A stretch of DNA of 7,724 bases from Chlorobium sp. (lineage in GTDB: Bacteria; Bacteroidota; Chlorobiia; Chlorobiales; Chlorobiaceae). Position numbers and translations under genes: made by a program. The notes beneath the pieces are model-generated. The model was not told where the DNA came from, did not search any database, and saw nothing but the letters and a program-made list of their open reading frames with translations. Positions 1 through 6,314 of this stretch are shown piece by piece (the stretch's first letter is position 1; each line of letters opens with the position of its first letter). The DNA is taken from contig JANQMO010000002.1 of assembly GCA_028280025.1 (NCBI GenBank), positions 1-7,724 of the forward strand, written 5' to 3'.

Positions 1-77
1 GCCATTGCTCCATTGCAGGTTACAGGGTTAACACGGTGTGTTATGATGATAGCGGGAATAGAATGTTTGCAGATTAA
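1..77 (+). CDS. Possible 3' end of an unidentified upstream gene (partial)
   Basis: Reading from base 3, an open frame runs in from the left edge and ends at TAA 75-77. The 24 visible residues end in GYRVNTVCYDDSGNRMFAD, which has a protein-like composition. It stops 50 bases before the relaxase start, so it could be the last part of the preceding gene of the transfer operon. In related elements that gene is often the TraF signal-peptidase-like protein, but this tail does not look like the TraF C-terminus I know, so no function is assigned. A second frame, from base 1, stays open to a TAA at 106-108 and cannot be excluded. The piece is too short to separate coding from chance. Confidence 0.3.
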   Translation, partial: HCSIAGYRVNTVCYDDSGNRMFAD

Positions 78-111
78 CTCTTTGTATATCCAATCGTTAC
101 GACAGTAACAC
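29..111. repeat. Two short perfect inverted repeats upstream of the relaxase
   Basis: TAACAC (29-34) and GTGTTA (38-43) form a 6-bp perfect inverted repeat around a 3-base loop. GTTAC (96-100) and GTAAC (105-109) form a 5-bp perfect repeat around GACA. The half-site TAACAC recurs at 106-111, overlapping the second repeat. The first repeat lies in the possible upstream coding tail and the second in the relaxase leader. They could be protein-binding sites, but short repeats like these also arise by chance. Confidence 0.25.
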
Positions 112-127
112 AAGCAAATATCAGCCC

Positions 128-2056
128 ATGAACACTCAAGACGATCTGCCGATTTACCGACCGAAGGTTGGAGGGAGAACCCGAAAGGAAAAAGTCCCGG
201 TTCCGGGTGTGCAAGCAAGAAAAGCAATCAGTCCGGTGAGAGGCGGGTATATCAGAAGAGGGCATCGGCCAGCACACGTGAAAGCTGCTCGTCAGGGAGC
301 ACGGAAAGTCATTGTCAAGGCGAAAGTGGTGAAAATGAACGCCTATGGAAAAAAGGCGGCACAACTGCACGAGATGTATCTGCAGCGCGATCATGTTGGC
401 AAGGATGGTTCAGAAGGCCGGTTTTACGGGCCAGAAGAAGATATGGAGAAACTCGAAGCACAACCAGTGTTCCAGGGTAAGCAGCATCAGTTCAGGTTCA
501 TCATTTCTCCAGCCGACGCTCATGAACTTGAGCTTACCCGGTTTACCTCAGATCTGATGCAGCAGATGGAACAGGATATCGGGCGTGAGGTGTACTGGAA
601 AGCCGTGAACCATTACAACACGGATAATCCCCATGTTCACGTCATTATCCGGGGGATCGGAAAAGACGGTAAAGAGTTGCGGATCGATCCTGACTATATC
701 TCGAACGGGCTGCGCTACAGGGCGCAGGAGCAGGTGACGCGCGAGCTTGGTATGCAGCCGCAGTGGGAGGCAGAACAGGCCCTGACAAAAGAGATAGGAA
801 AAAGCCGCTTTACCTCACTTGATGCAAGGTTGTCAAGACTTGAGCAGAACGGCAGGATTGATATCGGTAATTACCCGGAAAAAAGCGGTCAGCGAATCAT
901 GCAAGGGCGATTGGTGAGCCGGATGCAAACACTCGAACGATATGGTCTGGCCAAAAAGCACTCTGCCCGGCAATGGAGAATACAGGAGGGTTGGGAAAAT
1001 ACCCTGAAAGAAATGGGGCGGCATCATGACATTTTTCAGGAAATGCATCAGATGGTTGGCAGTGATGTATCCCGGTACAGAATCCATGACAAACAGCATC
1101 ACCACGAACCTGTTGAAGGCAGGCTTGCTGCCAAGGGACTGGCCGACGAATTGGGCGACAGGTATTTCTTCATTGTTGAAGCGCCATCTGGTACAGCCTA
1201 CTACGTTCAACTTGATAAAGGCATCGATCCTGAACAGTACCGGAAAGGTGACATTATCACCATACGTTCCGGGAAAGAATCCTGGTTGAAAACATCCGAT
1301 CGCATCATTGCAGAACAGGCATCGGGAAACGGTGGTAGGTATGACCGGAACCGGCATATCAAAGAGATAAAAGAGCAGACAGTAGCCGTTGGCAGCGGTA
1401 GGGTTGGCAAGGAGGATTTTGTCGCAGCCATTGAAAAGCGGTTGCGACGCCTGCAGCGTTTCCAGCTCGCAAAGCTCCTGCAGGATGGGACATGGCAGGT
1501 TGATCCGTCGCTGGTTGAAAAGCTGCAACAATTGGACAAAGACAAACCGGTCAATCGCATGGAGGTGCAGAGGGAGACCGATCTTTCCCTGCATGACCAG
1601 GTCTCCTATCGGGGCCGTACCTGGCTGGACCGTTTCACGGCAGAACCGGAACAAGCAGGTATGGCGCGGTATGGTTTCGGCAAGGAACTGGCCAATGCAG
1701 CTCAGAGAAGAATTGCATTGCTCCGTGAGCTTGGTATCGACCCGATGGACCCGGCACGGGCAAAAGCGCTTGATCAGGTGGAGAAACGTGACCTTGCCCA
1801 TGGCATCACCAGACAAACAGGACGGAGTTACAGGGAAATTCAGCAGGGAGAAAAAGTTGACGGAGTGATGACGAGCACAGGCCGACTGCCGAGTGGCAAG
1901 CAGTATGCGCAGGTATACGATCCGAAATCAAAAGAGTTTTCCATGGTACCATGGCGCAAGGAGTATGAAAGGCTGACAGGAAAAACCGTGGAGCTGACAA
2001 GAACAAACACAGGAAGATTTTTCATGCGGCAGATGGAACGAGGTATCGGGAGGTGA
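128..2056 (+). CDS. Conjugative relaxase, VirD2/TraI-like, DUF3363 family (MOBP type)
   Basis: This 642-residue protein is the DNA-processing enzyme of transfer. It should nick one strand at oriT, stay bound to the 5' end through a tyrosine and pilot the strand into the secretion channel. Residues 1-70 are basic. The likely nucleophile is Tyr84 in HEMYLQRDHV. The metal-binding motif is HYNTDNPHVHV, with His162, His169 and His171. The strand FRFIISP at 122-128 and the segments RMQTLERYGLAKK (265-277), RIIAEQASGNGGRY (392-405) and KEFSMVPWRKEYERL (602-616) follow the DUF3363 pattern through to the C-terminus, so the gene looks intact and of normal length. ATG 128 is the first start codon after an in-frame stop at 59-61, and it keeps the basic N-terminus typical of the family. 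It has no clear Shine-Dalgarno sequence. The coupling protein gene follows after one base. No oriT was located. Confidence 0.93.
   Translation: MNTQDDLPIYRPKVGGRTRKEKVPVPGVQARKAISPVRGGYIRRGHRPAHVKAARQGARKVIVKAKVVKMNAYGKKAAQLHEMYLQRDHVGKDGSEGRFYGPEEDMEKLEAQPVFQGKQHQFRFIISPADAHELELTRFTSDLMQQMEQDIGREVYWKAVNHYNTDNPHVHVIIRGIGKDGKELRIDPDYISNGLRYRAQEQVTRELGMQPQWEAEQALTKEIGKSRFTSLDARLSRLEQNGRIDIGNYPEKSGQRIMQGRLVSRMQTLERYGLAKKHSARQWRIQEGWENTLKEMGRHHDIFQEMHQMVGSDVSRYRIHDKQHHHEPVEGRLAAKGLADELGDRYFFIVEAPSGTAYYVQLDKGIDPEQYRKGDIITIRSGKESWLKTSDRIIAEQASGNGGRYDRNRHIKEIKEQTVAVGSGRVGKEDFVAAIEKRLRRLQRFQLAKLLQDGTWQVDPSLVEKLQQLDKDKPVNRMEVQRETDLSLHDQVSYRGRTWLDRFTAEPEQAGMARYGFGKELANAAQRRIALLRELGIDPMDPARAKALDQVEKRDLAHGITRQTGRSYREIQQGEKVDGVMTSTGRLPSGKQYAQVYDPKSKEFSMVPWRKEYERLTGKTVELTRTNTGRFFMRQMERGIGR
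2049..2056 (+). promoter_or_regulatory. Strong ribosome binding site for traG inside the relaxase stop region
   Basis: GGAGGTGA matches eight bases of the canonical anti-Shine-Dalgarno complement and includes the relaxase stop codon TGA (2054-2056). From the end of GGAGG it lies 4 bases before ATG 2058 and 7 before ATG 2061. The spacing favours ATG 2061. Ribosomes ending the relaxase would sit on this site, which implies translational coupling. Confidence 0.7.
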
Positions 2057-2057
2057 C

Positions 2058-4307
2058 ATGATGAGAAATACACGCACGATTAATGTCTTTTACAGCCATG
2101 TGAGCGCCGGTCTGGTGTTCACCCTGCTGGGGATGTGGTGTTCAACCCAATATGTGGCCTATGCTCTCGGTTATCAGCAGGCGCTGGGAAAACCTGTTGT
2201 TGTTCTGAACGGTTATCCGGTCTATGAGCCCTGGTTGTGGATGTACTGGGCCTACCATTTCGAGCCATATGCTCCCCAGGTGTTTGATATGGCAAGCTGG
2301 ATCACCTATACCAGTTTCTTTGTGATGTTCGGTCTCATGGTCGTCCTTGCTATCCGGAGGGCTCGATTTCGTTCAGCATCGGGTGTCTATGGCACGGCAC
2401 GGTGGGCCAGTCGAAAAGAGCTGGAGGGGGTTGGACTGCTTGAAGATAAAGGGGTTATTCTGGCACAGAGCAACGATGCTCAATTTCATTCGGTCGTGAA
2501 GACGGATGTATCCGGTGATGTCAATGTTCAGTGGGTCATGGACAGGGAAGGTCAGGAGGTATTGCGCCACAACGGCCCGGAACATGTCTTCTGCTTTGCC
2601 CCGACGAGATCGGGCAAAGGTGTAGGGTTGGTTATCCCGACATTGCTGACCTGGACCGGTTCCTGTGTGGTGTACGATATCAAGAAAGAAAACTGGGCCG
2701 CGACATCCGGCTGGCGCAGGAGTTTTTCTCACTGCCTGCGGTTTGAACCGACAGCGCCGGGATCGGTCAGGTTCAATCCCCTGCTCGAGATTCGCAAGGG
2801 ACTCTACGAGGTCAGGGATGCACAGAATATCGCGGATATTCTTGTTGATCCCGAGGGTTCACTGGAAAGAAGGGATCACTGGGACAAGACCGCACACACC
2901 ATCTTTGTCGGTGCCATTTTGCATATCCTCTATGCGGAAAATGACAAGAGCATCGCCGGACTGGTGCGGTTTCTATCCGATCCTGAACGCTCCATAGAGG
3001 AAACGCTCCACTACATGCTCAATACCAGGCATTTGCCGGATGGTCCCCATCCGGTTGTGGCAAGCTGTGCACGGGAGGCGCTCAACAAGTCACCAAATGA
3101 GCTGTCCGGTGTCATCTCGACAGCGATGACGTTCCTTGCCCTGTTTCGAGATCCGATTATCGCACGGAACACGGCGGTGTCGGATTTCCATATCGAGGAC
3201 CTCATGAATACCAAAAGGCCTGTGTCGTTGTATATCGTTGTTCCGCCCTCTGATATTGATCGAACCAAGCCGTTGATCAGGCTGATTCTCAACCAGATGG
3301 GGCGAAGGTTAACCGAAAAGATGTCTTTCAGGCAGAAAGAAAGCGGGAAAGGCGCATCGGGTTCAGAGGCTTTGTTGAAAACAGGGAAGGCTCCTACCGG
3401 AAAACGTACAGGTCAGAAAGTGCAACCGAGACACAGAATGCTCCTGATGCTTGACGAGTTTCCAAGCCTTGGACGGTTGAGCTTTTTTGAAACCGAACTG
3501 GCCTATCTGGCAGGATACGGGATCAAGTGCATCATGATTTCCCAGAGTCTGAACCAGATTGAAAAGGCATACGGCCAGAACAATTCGATTCTGGACAACT
3601 CCCATGTCCGTATCACCTATGGTGCACTCGACGAGCGGACGGCAAAGAGGATTTCCGATTTGCTGGGACAGGCGACGGAAAAGCGCCGTCAACTGAACTT
3701 TGCAGGCAGCAGGTTGGCACCATGGCTTGGTCACGTGATGGAAAGCGAACAGGAGAGCCCGCGCCCGTTGCTCACACCAGGAGAGATTCTGCAACTGCCG
3801 GGTGATGACGCGCTTCTGATGGTCGGCGGTATTCCGCCCTACAGAGCCAAGAAGGTCATGTACTATCAGGATGAACGGTTCAGGGAGCGTGCATGGCTGC
3901 CCGCACCGGAGAGCGATGAGGAACAGGCGGCTGAGCTGTTCAAAGGTCGAATGCAAGGAAATGACTGGTGTACCGGTGACGATCAGGAAACGGGATTCAA
4001 GGGGGATGACTCAGAATATTCCCCGCGGCCAGACTCCTTGGTTGATACAATAGACGGCAAGGCCCATGAAAGCGGGCAGGAAAAGCAAGAACGCGAAAAG
4101 GATCTTGAGAAAGATGCAATTGAGCTTGTGCTGGAAGAAAAAGTTCTGTCCGAAACTGAACAAAAAGCCCTGCTTGCATCGGCCAAAGAGGACGCTGAAG
4201 TGAAGCAGAACCAGCAGATATTGCAGGAGAAGATCCGCAAGGTTCAGGAACGGAACAGAAGTATCGAACTCTCGCGATCACCCGGAGGAGGTGAATTGCC
4301 CTTATGA
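2058..4307 (+). CDS. traG: Type IV coupling protein, TraG/VirD4 family ATPase
   Basis: This 749-residue inner-membrane ATPase links the relaxase-DNA complex to the secretion channel. Hydrophobic segments at about 15-37 and 82-99 flank a short periplasmic part, giving the usual two-helix anchor. The soluble domain carries Walker A APTRSGKGVG (181-190, Lys187) and Walker B LLMLDEF (462-468, Asp466 and Glu467). ISQSLNQIEKAYG (494-506) and RPLLTPGEILQLP (569-581) are typical of TraG proteins linked to DUF3363 relaxases. A basic, glycine-rich insert at about 425-458 precedes Walker B. Beyond about residue 620 there is a charged, glutamate- and lysine-rich tail of roughly 130 residues, probably partly coiled coil at 670-735, which I do not associate with the usual family length. 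The start may be ATG 2058 or 2061. The stop overlaps the next gene by four bases. Identity is secure; the role of the tail is unknown. Confidence 0.95.
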   Translation: MMRNTRTINVFYSHVSAGLVFTLLGMWCSTQYVAYALGYQQALGKPVVVLNGYPVYEPWLWMYWAYHFEPYAPQVFDMASWITYTSFFVMFGLMVVLAIRRARFRSASGVYGTARWASRKELEGVGLLEDKGVILAQSNDAQFHSVVKTDVSGDVNVQWVMDREGQEVLRHNGPEHVFCFAPTRSGKGVGLVIPTLLTWTGSCVVYDIKKENWAATSGWRRSFSHCLRFEPTAPGSVRFNPLLEIRKGLYEVRDAQNIADILVDPEGSLERRDHWDKTAHTIFVGAILHILYAENDKSIAGLVRFLSDPERSIEETLHYMLNTRHLPDGPHPVVASCAREALNKSPNELSGVISTAMTFLALFRDPIIARNTAVSDFHIEDLMNTKRPVSLYIVVPPSDIDRTKPLIRLILNQMGRRLTEKMSFRQKESGKGASGSEALLKTGKAPTGKRTGQKVQPRHRMLLMLDEFPSLGRLSFFETELAYLAGYGIKCIMISQSLNQIEKAYGQNNSILDNSHVRITYGALDERTAKRISDLLGQATEKRRQLNFAGSRLAPWLGHVMESEQESPRPLLTPGEILQLPGDDALLMVGGIPPYRAKKVMYYQDERFRERAWLPAPESDEEQAAELFKGRMQGNDWCTGDDQETGFKGDDSEYSPRPDSLVDTIDGKAHESGQEKQEREKDLEKDAIELVLEEKVLSETEQKALLASAKEDAEVKQNQQILQEKIRKVQERNRSIELSRSPGGGELPL

Positions 4308-4732
4308 AGCGCAAAAACATCCATCCCTATCTGTCGCCGGAGTTGATGAAGAATTTCAAAAGCTACTGCAACAAGAACAACGTCAGCCAGAGCAGTGTTG
4401 TCGAGTCGGCCCTTCAGGAGTATCTCGATGACAACAGTGACATTCGGCTCCTGCTTCGCAGGCTGGACCGGCAAGGCCGCCACCTGGATCGCCTTGAGCG
4501 GGATGTGACGGCGCTGAGCGAAGCGTTTGGTGTGTTTGTGCAGCTCTGGTTCGCCCATACGCCACGACTCGGTGACACGGAAAGGAAATCAGCAGAAAAG
4601 GAAGCCTGGGACAGGTATTCGCAATTTGTTGACTATGTCAGCAACCAGATTACCGGTGGTCACCGGTTCATTAACGATCTTGTTCAGGATGTTGAAAACG
4701 GTAATGAAAATCTAAATATGGCACAGGAGTGA
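4304..4732 (+). CDS. Ribbon-helix-helix (CopG-like) protein of the traG-trb module
   Basis: This 142-residue protein starts with a ribbon-helix-helix fold. A short basic strand (KRKNIHPYL, 2-10) is followed by helix SPELMKNFKSYCNKNN and helix SQSSVVESALQEYLDD (28-43). Such domains bind DNA as dimers. The C-terminal part has a heptad-like charged stretch (LLLRRLDRQGRHLDRLERDV, 49-68), a hydrophobic helix AFGVFVQLWF (74-83) and a charged tail. The same architecture is found in CopG-family proteins between traG and trbB in Tn4371-like elements. Its ATG overlaps the traG stop as ATGA (4304-4307), with GGAGGAGG at 4284-4291 upstream. It may repress the trb or relaxase promoters, or act as an accessory factor at oriT; the sequence does not decide. 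The inverted repeat just downstream is a natural candidate target. Confidence 0.85.
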   Translation: MKRKNIHPYLSPELMKNFKSYCNKNNVSQSSVVESALQEYLDDNSDIRLLLRRLDRQGRHLDRLERDVTALSEAFGVFVQLWFAHTPRLGDTERKSAEKEAWDRYSQFVDYVSNQITGGHRFINDLVQDVENGNENLNMAQE

Positions 4733-4779
4733 GTATAAAATTATTTATTTATACAGTATGTTTTTAGGGTATAAATAAA
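4733..4779. repeat. AT-rich inverted repeat with three copies of a GTATAAA half-site, possible operator
   Basis: TTTATTTATAC (4744-4754) and GTATAAATAAA (4769-4779) are perfect 11-bp inverted arms around a 14-base centre. A further GTATAAA at 4733-4739, immediately after the stop of the ribbon-helix-helix gene, also pairs with TTTATAC 4748-4754 as a 7-bp inverted repeat. The stems contain almost no G or C, so this is not a normal intrinsic terminator. The position, just upstream of a putative -35 box, fits an operator. The likely binder is the adjacent ribbon-helix-helix protein, which is inference. Confidence 0.5.
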
Positions 4780-4787
4780 AAAATAAT

Positions 4788-4816
4788 TTGTTGTAATTCC
4801 TGAAAAATAGTAAAAT
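4788..4816 (+). promoter_or_regulatory. Candidate sigma-70-type promoter for the trb operon
   Basis: TTGTTG (4788-4793) and TAAAAT (4811-4816) are separated by 17 bases. The -10 box matches five of six consensus bases and the -35 box has the TTG core. The site lies in the only sizeable AT-rich gap, 48 bases before trbB and 9 bases after the inverted repeat. In AT-rich DNA such matches are easy to find by chance, so confidence is limited. Confidence 0.4.
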
Positions 4817-4863
4817 TCTTCTGTTTCTTTCGGGTTCCCCCAACCAGCCAAACCTGAGCCACA

Positions 4864-5823
4864 ATGAAGGACGCAATTTCACGCAGACGTGCAGCCTCTC
4901 TGCAGAGTGCCGTTGAGCCTATCATGCAGTTTCTTGAGCAGGAAAGTATCATAGAGATCATGCTGAACTCCGATGGGCGTGTCTGGGTTGACGAGGCCGG
5001 GCAGGGCATGTATTGCACCGATACAACCATGGAATCCGACGATGCGGAGCGCATGATCCGGCTTATTGCGGCATCGATGAATGCAGAAGTGCATGAGAAA
5101 AATCCGTCGCTTGCTGCACGGATGCCGATATGGGGAGCACGCTTGCAGGCATGTGTACCCCCTGTGGTTACCTCGCCGGTTTTTTCACTCCGCAAGCCAT
5201 CAAAAGTCGTCTTTACCCTGCAGGATTATGTAGAGCAGGGCATACTGAGCGAAACACAGGCAACATTTCTTGATGAAGCGGTCAAGACTGGAAAAAACAT
5301 GTTGATCGGAGGAGGAACAGGGTCAGGAAAAACAACACTGGCCAATGCACTCCTGCACAGTATTGCTGCAACTCGGGATCGAGTCTACATCGTTGAAGAC
5401 AACTCCGAATTGCAGTGTGCAGCAGAAAACATGGTGCAGATTCTGGTGCAGCCGCCGCTCTATACACACCGGCAGGCCATCATGGACGCCATGCGGTTAC
5501 GTCCCGACCGGATCATTGTCGGCGAGGTGCGCGACGGAGCTGCACTCGACATGCTCAAGGCCTGGAACACTGGGCATCCCGGAGGACTGGCAACGATTCA
5601 CGCCAACAGCGCTATCGCAATGCTGCAGCGGCTTGGGCAGCTCATCGAGGAGGTAATTCCGGTTGCTCCGCGTGAACTGATTGCCGAGGCAGTTGATATC
5701 TGTGTTCATATCCAGCGTGATCCCCGTCACCGTTCGGGCCGTTCTCTTACCGGTATCATCGCGGTCAACGGATTTGACAAAAACAATGCCTGGGTTCTTG
5801 ATCCGTTCTATGAACGGTCATGA
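4864..5823 (+). CDS. trbB: TrbB, VirB11-family secretion ATPase
   Basis: This 319-residue cytoplasmic hexameric ATPase is close in length to RP4 TrbB and powers pilus biogenesis and substrate transfer at the inner membrane. The N-terminal domain contains IIEIMLNSDGRVWVDEAGQG (29-48), typical of TrbB. Walker A is GGGTGSGKTT (149-158, Lys156). Asp-box acidic residues lie at Glu178 and Asp179, Walker B is RIIVGEVRDGAA (216-227, Glu221) and the His box is GHPGGLATIHANS (237-249). All catalytic motifs are intact. ATG 4864 is the first possible start because TGA 4855-4857 lies upstream in frame. No Shine-Dalgarno sequence is visible before it. The gene is first in the trb block behind the putative promoter, and trbC follows after 48 bases. 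Confidence 0.95.
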   Translation: MKDAISRRRAASLQSAVEPIMQFLEQESIIEIMLNSDGRVWVDEAGQGMYCTDTTMESDDAERMIRLIAASMNAEVHEKNPSLAARMPIWGARLQACVPPVVTSPVFSLRKPSKVVFTLQDYVEQGILSETQATFLDEAVKTGKNMLIGGGTGSGKTTLANALLHSIAATRDRVYIVEDNSELQCAAENMVQILVQPPLYTHRQAIMDAMRLRPDRIIVGEVRDGAALDMLKAWNTGHPGGLATIHANSAIAMLQRLGQLIEEVIPVAPRELIAEAVDICVHIQRDPRHRSGRSLTGIIAVNGFDKNNAWVLDPFYERS

Positions 5824-5859
5824 TGTGTTTTCGTATACCCCCATAAACAGAAAATAGAG

Positions 5860-5866
5860 AAGGAGG
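5860..5866 (+). promoter_or_regulatory. Strong ribosome binding site of trbC
   Basis: AAGGAGG lies 5 bases before ATG 5872. It is one of the strongest sites in the window, which fits a pilin that must be made in many copies, and it fixes the trbC start at the beginning of a signal peptide. Confidence 0.75.
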
Positions 5867-5871
5867 AATAG

Positions 5872-6168
5872 ATGAAAAAACTGTCCGTGCTGATCGGGCT
5901 GCTCTTTATTGCCAACACAGCGTTGGCAGCTTCAACCGGTATGCCGTGGGAAGATCCCCTGAACCAGTTGCTTGATTCCTTGACCGGTCCGGTTTCGCGC
6001 GTGATCGGTGCCGTTGCCATTATCGGTTTTGGGATCGGTCTCGCCTTTTCCGAGGGAGGAAGTCTTATGAGAAAAGCGCTCTGGGTGGTCATGGGCCTTG
6101 CCATTGCGTTTAACGCCCTGACGTGGGGTCTTGCCTTCATGGGATTTGGTGGAGGATTGACCGTATGA
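5872..6168 (+). CDS. trbC: TrbC, VirB2-family conjugative prepilin
   Basis: This 98-residue prepilin is the subunit of the transfer pilus. It begins with a signal peptide, MKKLSVLIGLLFIANTALAA, with likely cleavage after Ala19 or Ala20. The mature part has two hydrophobic helices, about 41-60 and 69-92, joined by a short polar loop (EGGSLMRK, 61-68) as in VirB2 and TrbC pilins. The motif DPLNQLLDSLTGPV (28-41) is typical. Mature length would be 78-79 residues if nothing is removed at the C-terminus. RP4 TrbC is a 145-residue precursor trimmed at both ends and cyclised; this protein lacks that long C-terminal extension and ends in GFGGGLTV. Whether it is cyclised cannot be read from the sequence. 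Its stop codon overlaps a downstream ATG (ATGA at 6165-6168). Confidence 0.92.
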   Translation: MKKLSVLIGLLFIANTALAASTGMPWEDPLNQLLDSLTGPVSRVIGAVAIIGFGIGLAFSEGGSLMRKALWVVMGLAIAFNALTWGLAFMGFGGGLTV

Positions 6169-6314
6169 CATCTGCAAAAAGCGTCATGAGCGCACAGAGT
6201 ACAAGGCGGACGGAGCGCAGAAACCGGAGCGTACATTGGGTACGTGAGGATTGCGAGCACCGGGCAACGCAGCAATCTGGGGTGCGTAGTAGGTTTTTGG
6301 AGGTGTCAGGATGA
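6165..6314 (+). CDS. Possible 49-residue ORF bridging trbC and trbD
   Basis: This frame starts at an ATG overlapping the trbC stop (ATGA 6165-6168) and ends in a TGA overlapping the trbD start (ATGA 6311-6314), so it fills the gap exactly. GGAGG (6151-6155) lies 9 bases before its ATG. The peptide is arginine-rich with a net positive charge, for example STRRTERRNRSVHWVRED (12-29). It has no signal peptide, membrane segment or domain I recognise. The double overlap suggests translational coupling. Against it, the same bases form a convincing RNA structure, and a 49-codon open frame is not rare by chance. It may be a real small gene, a leader peptide that carries ribosomes to trbD, or an accident. 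Confidence 0.3.
   Translation: MTSAKSVMSAQSTRRTERRNRSVHWVREDCEHRATQQSGVRSRFLEVSG
6229..6285 (+). ncRNA. Candidate structured RNA element (hairpin plus possible pseudoknot) upstream of trbD
   Basis: CGTAC (6230-6234) and GTACG (6240-6244) form a hairpin with loop ATTGG, extended by a G-U pair (6229/6245). Directly after it, GATTGC (6249-6254) pairs with GCAATC (6272-6277). Inside that loop GCACC (6257-6261) can pair with GGTGC (6281-6285) downstream of the stem, which is the geometry of an H-type pseudoknot. The element ends 13 bases before the trbD Shine-Dalgarno sequence GGAGG (6299-6303), so it could act in cis on trbD translation or on transcript stability. It could equally be a DNA-level element. 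No known RNA family is claimed. Confidence 0.45.

Noticed and set aside
1274..1282. ATCCTG, resembling the core of an IncP-type nick site
   Set aside because: A six-base match inside conserved relaxase coding sequence, with no adjacent inverted repeat. Several similar matches occur by chance in the window.
833..1816. Long 327-codon open frame on the minus strand inside the relaxase gene
   Set aside because: It lies wholly within a clearly conserved relaxase. Its protein is rich in Cys, Phe and His runs typical of antisense readings, and nothing in it resembles a known domain.
3363..3956. 197-codon minus-strand frame inside traG
   Set aside because: It is antisense to the conserved Walker B region of TraG, with no ribosome binding site or recognisable motif; a coding shadow.
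4733..4863. Intrinsic terminator after the RHH gene
   Set aside because: The inverted repeat stems are almost entirely A and T, with no GC-rich stem followed by a T tract, so an operator reading fits better.
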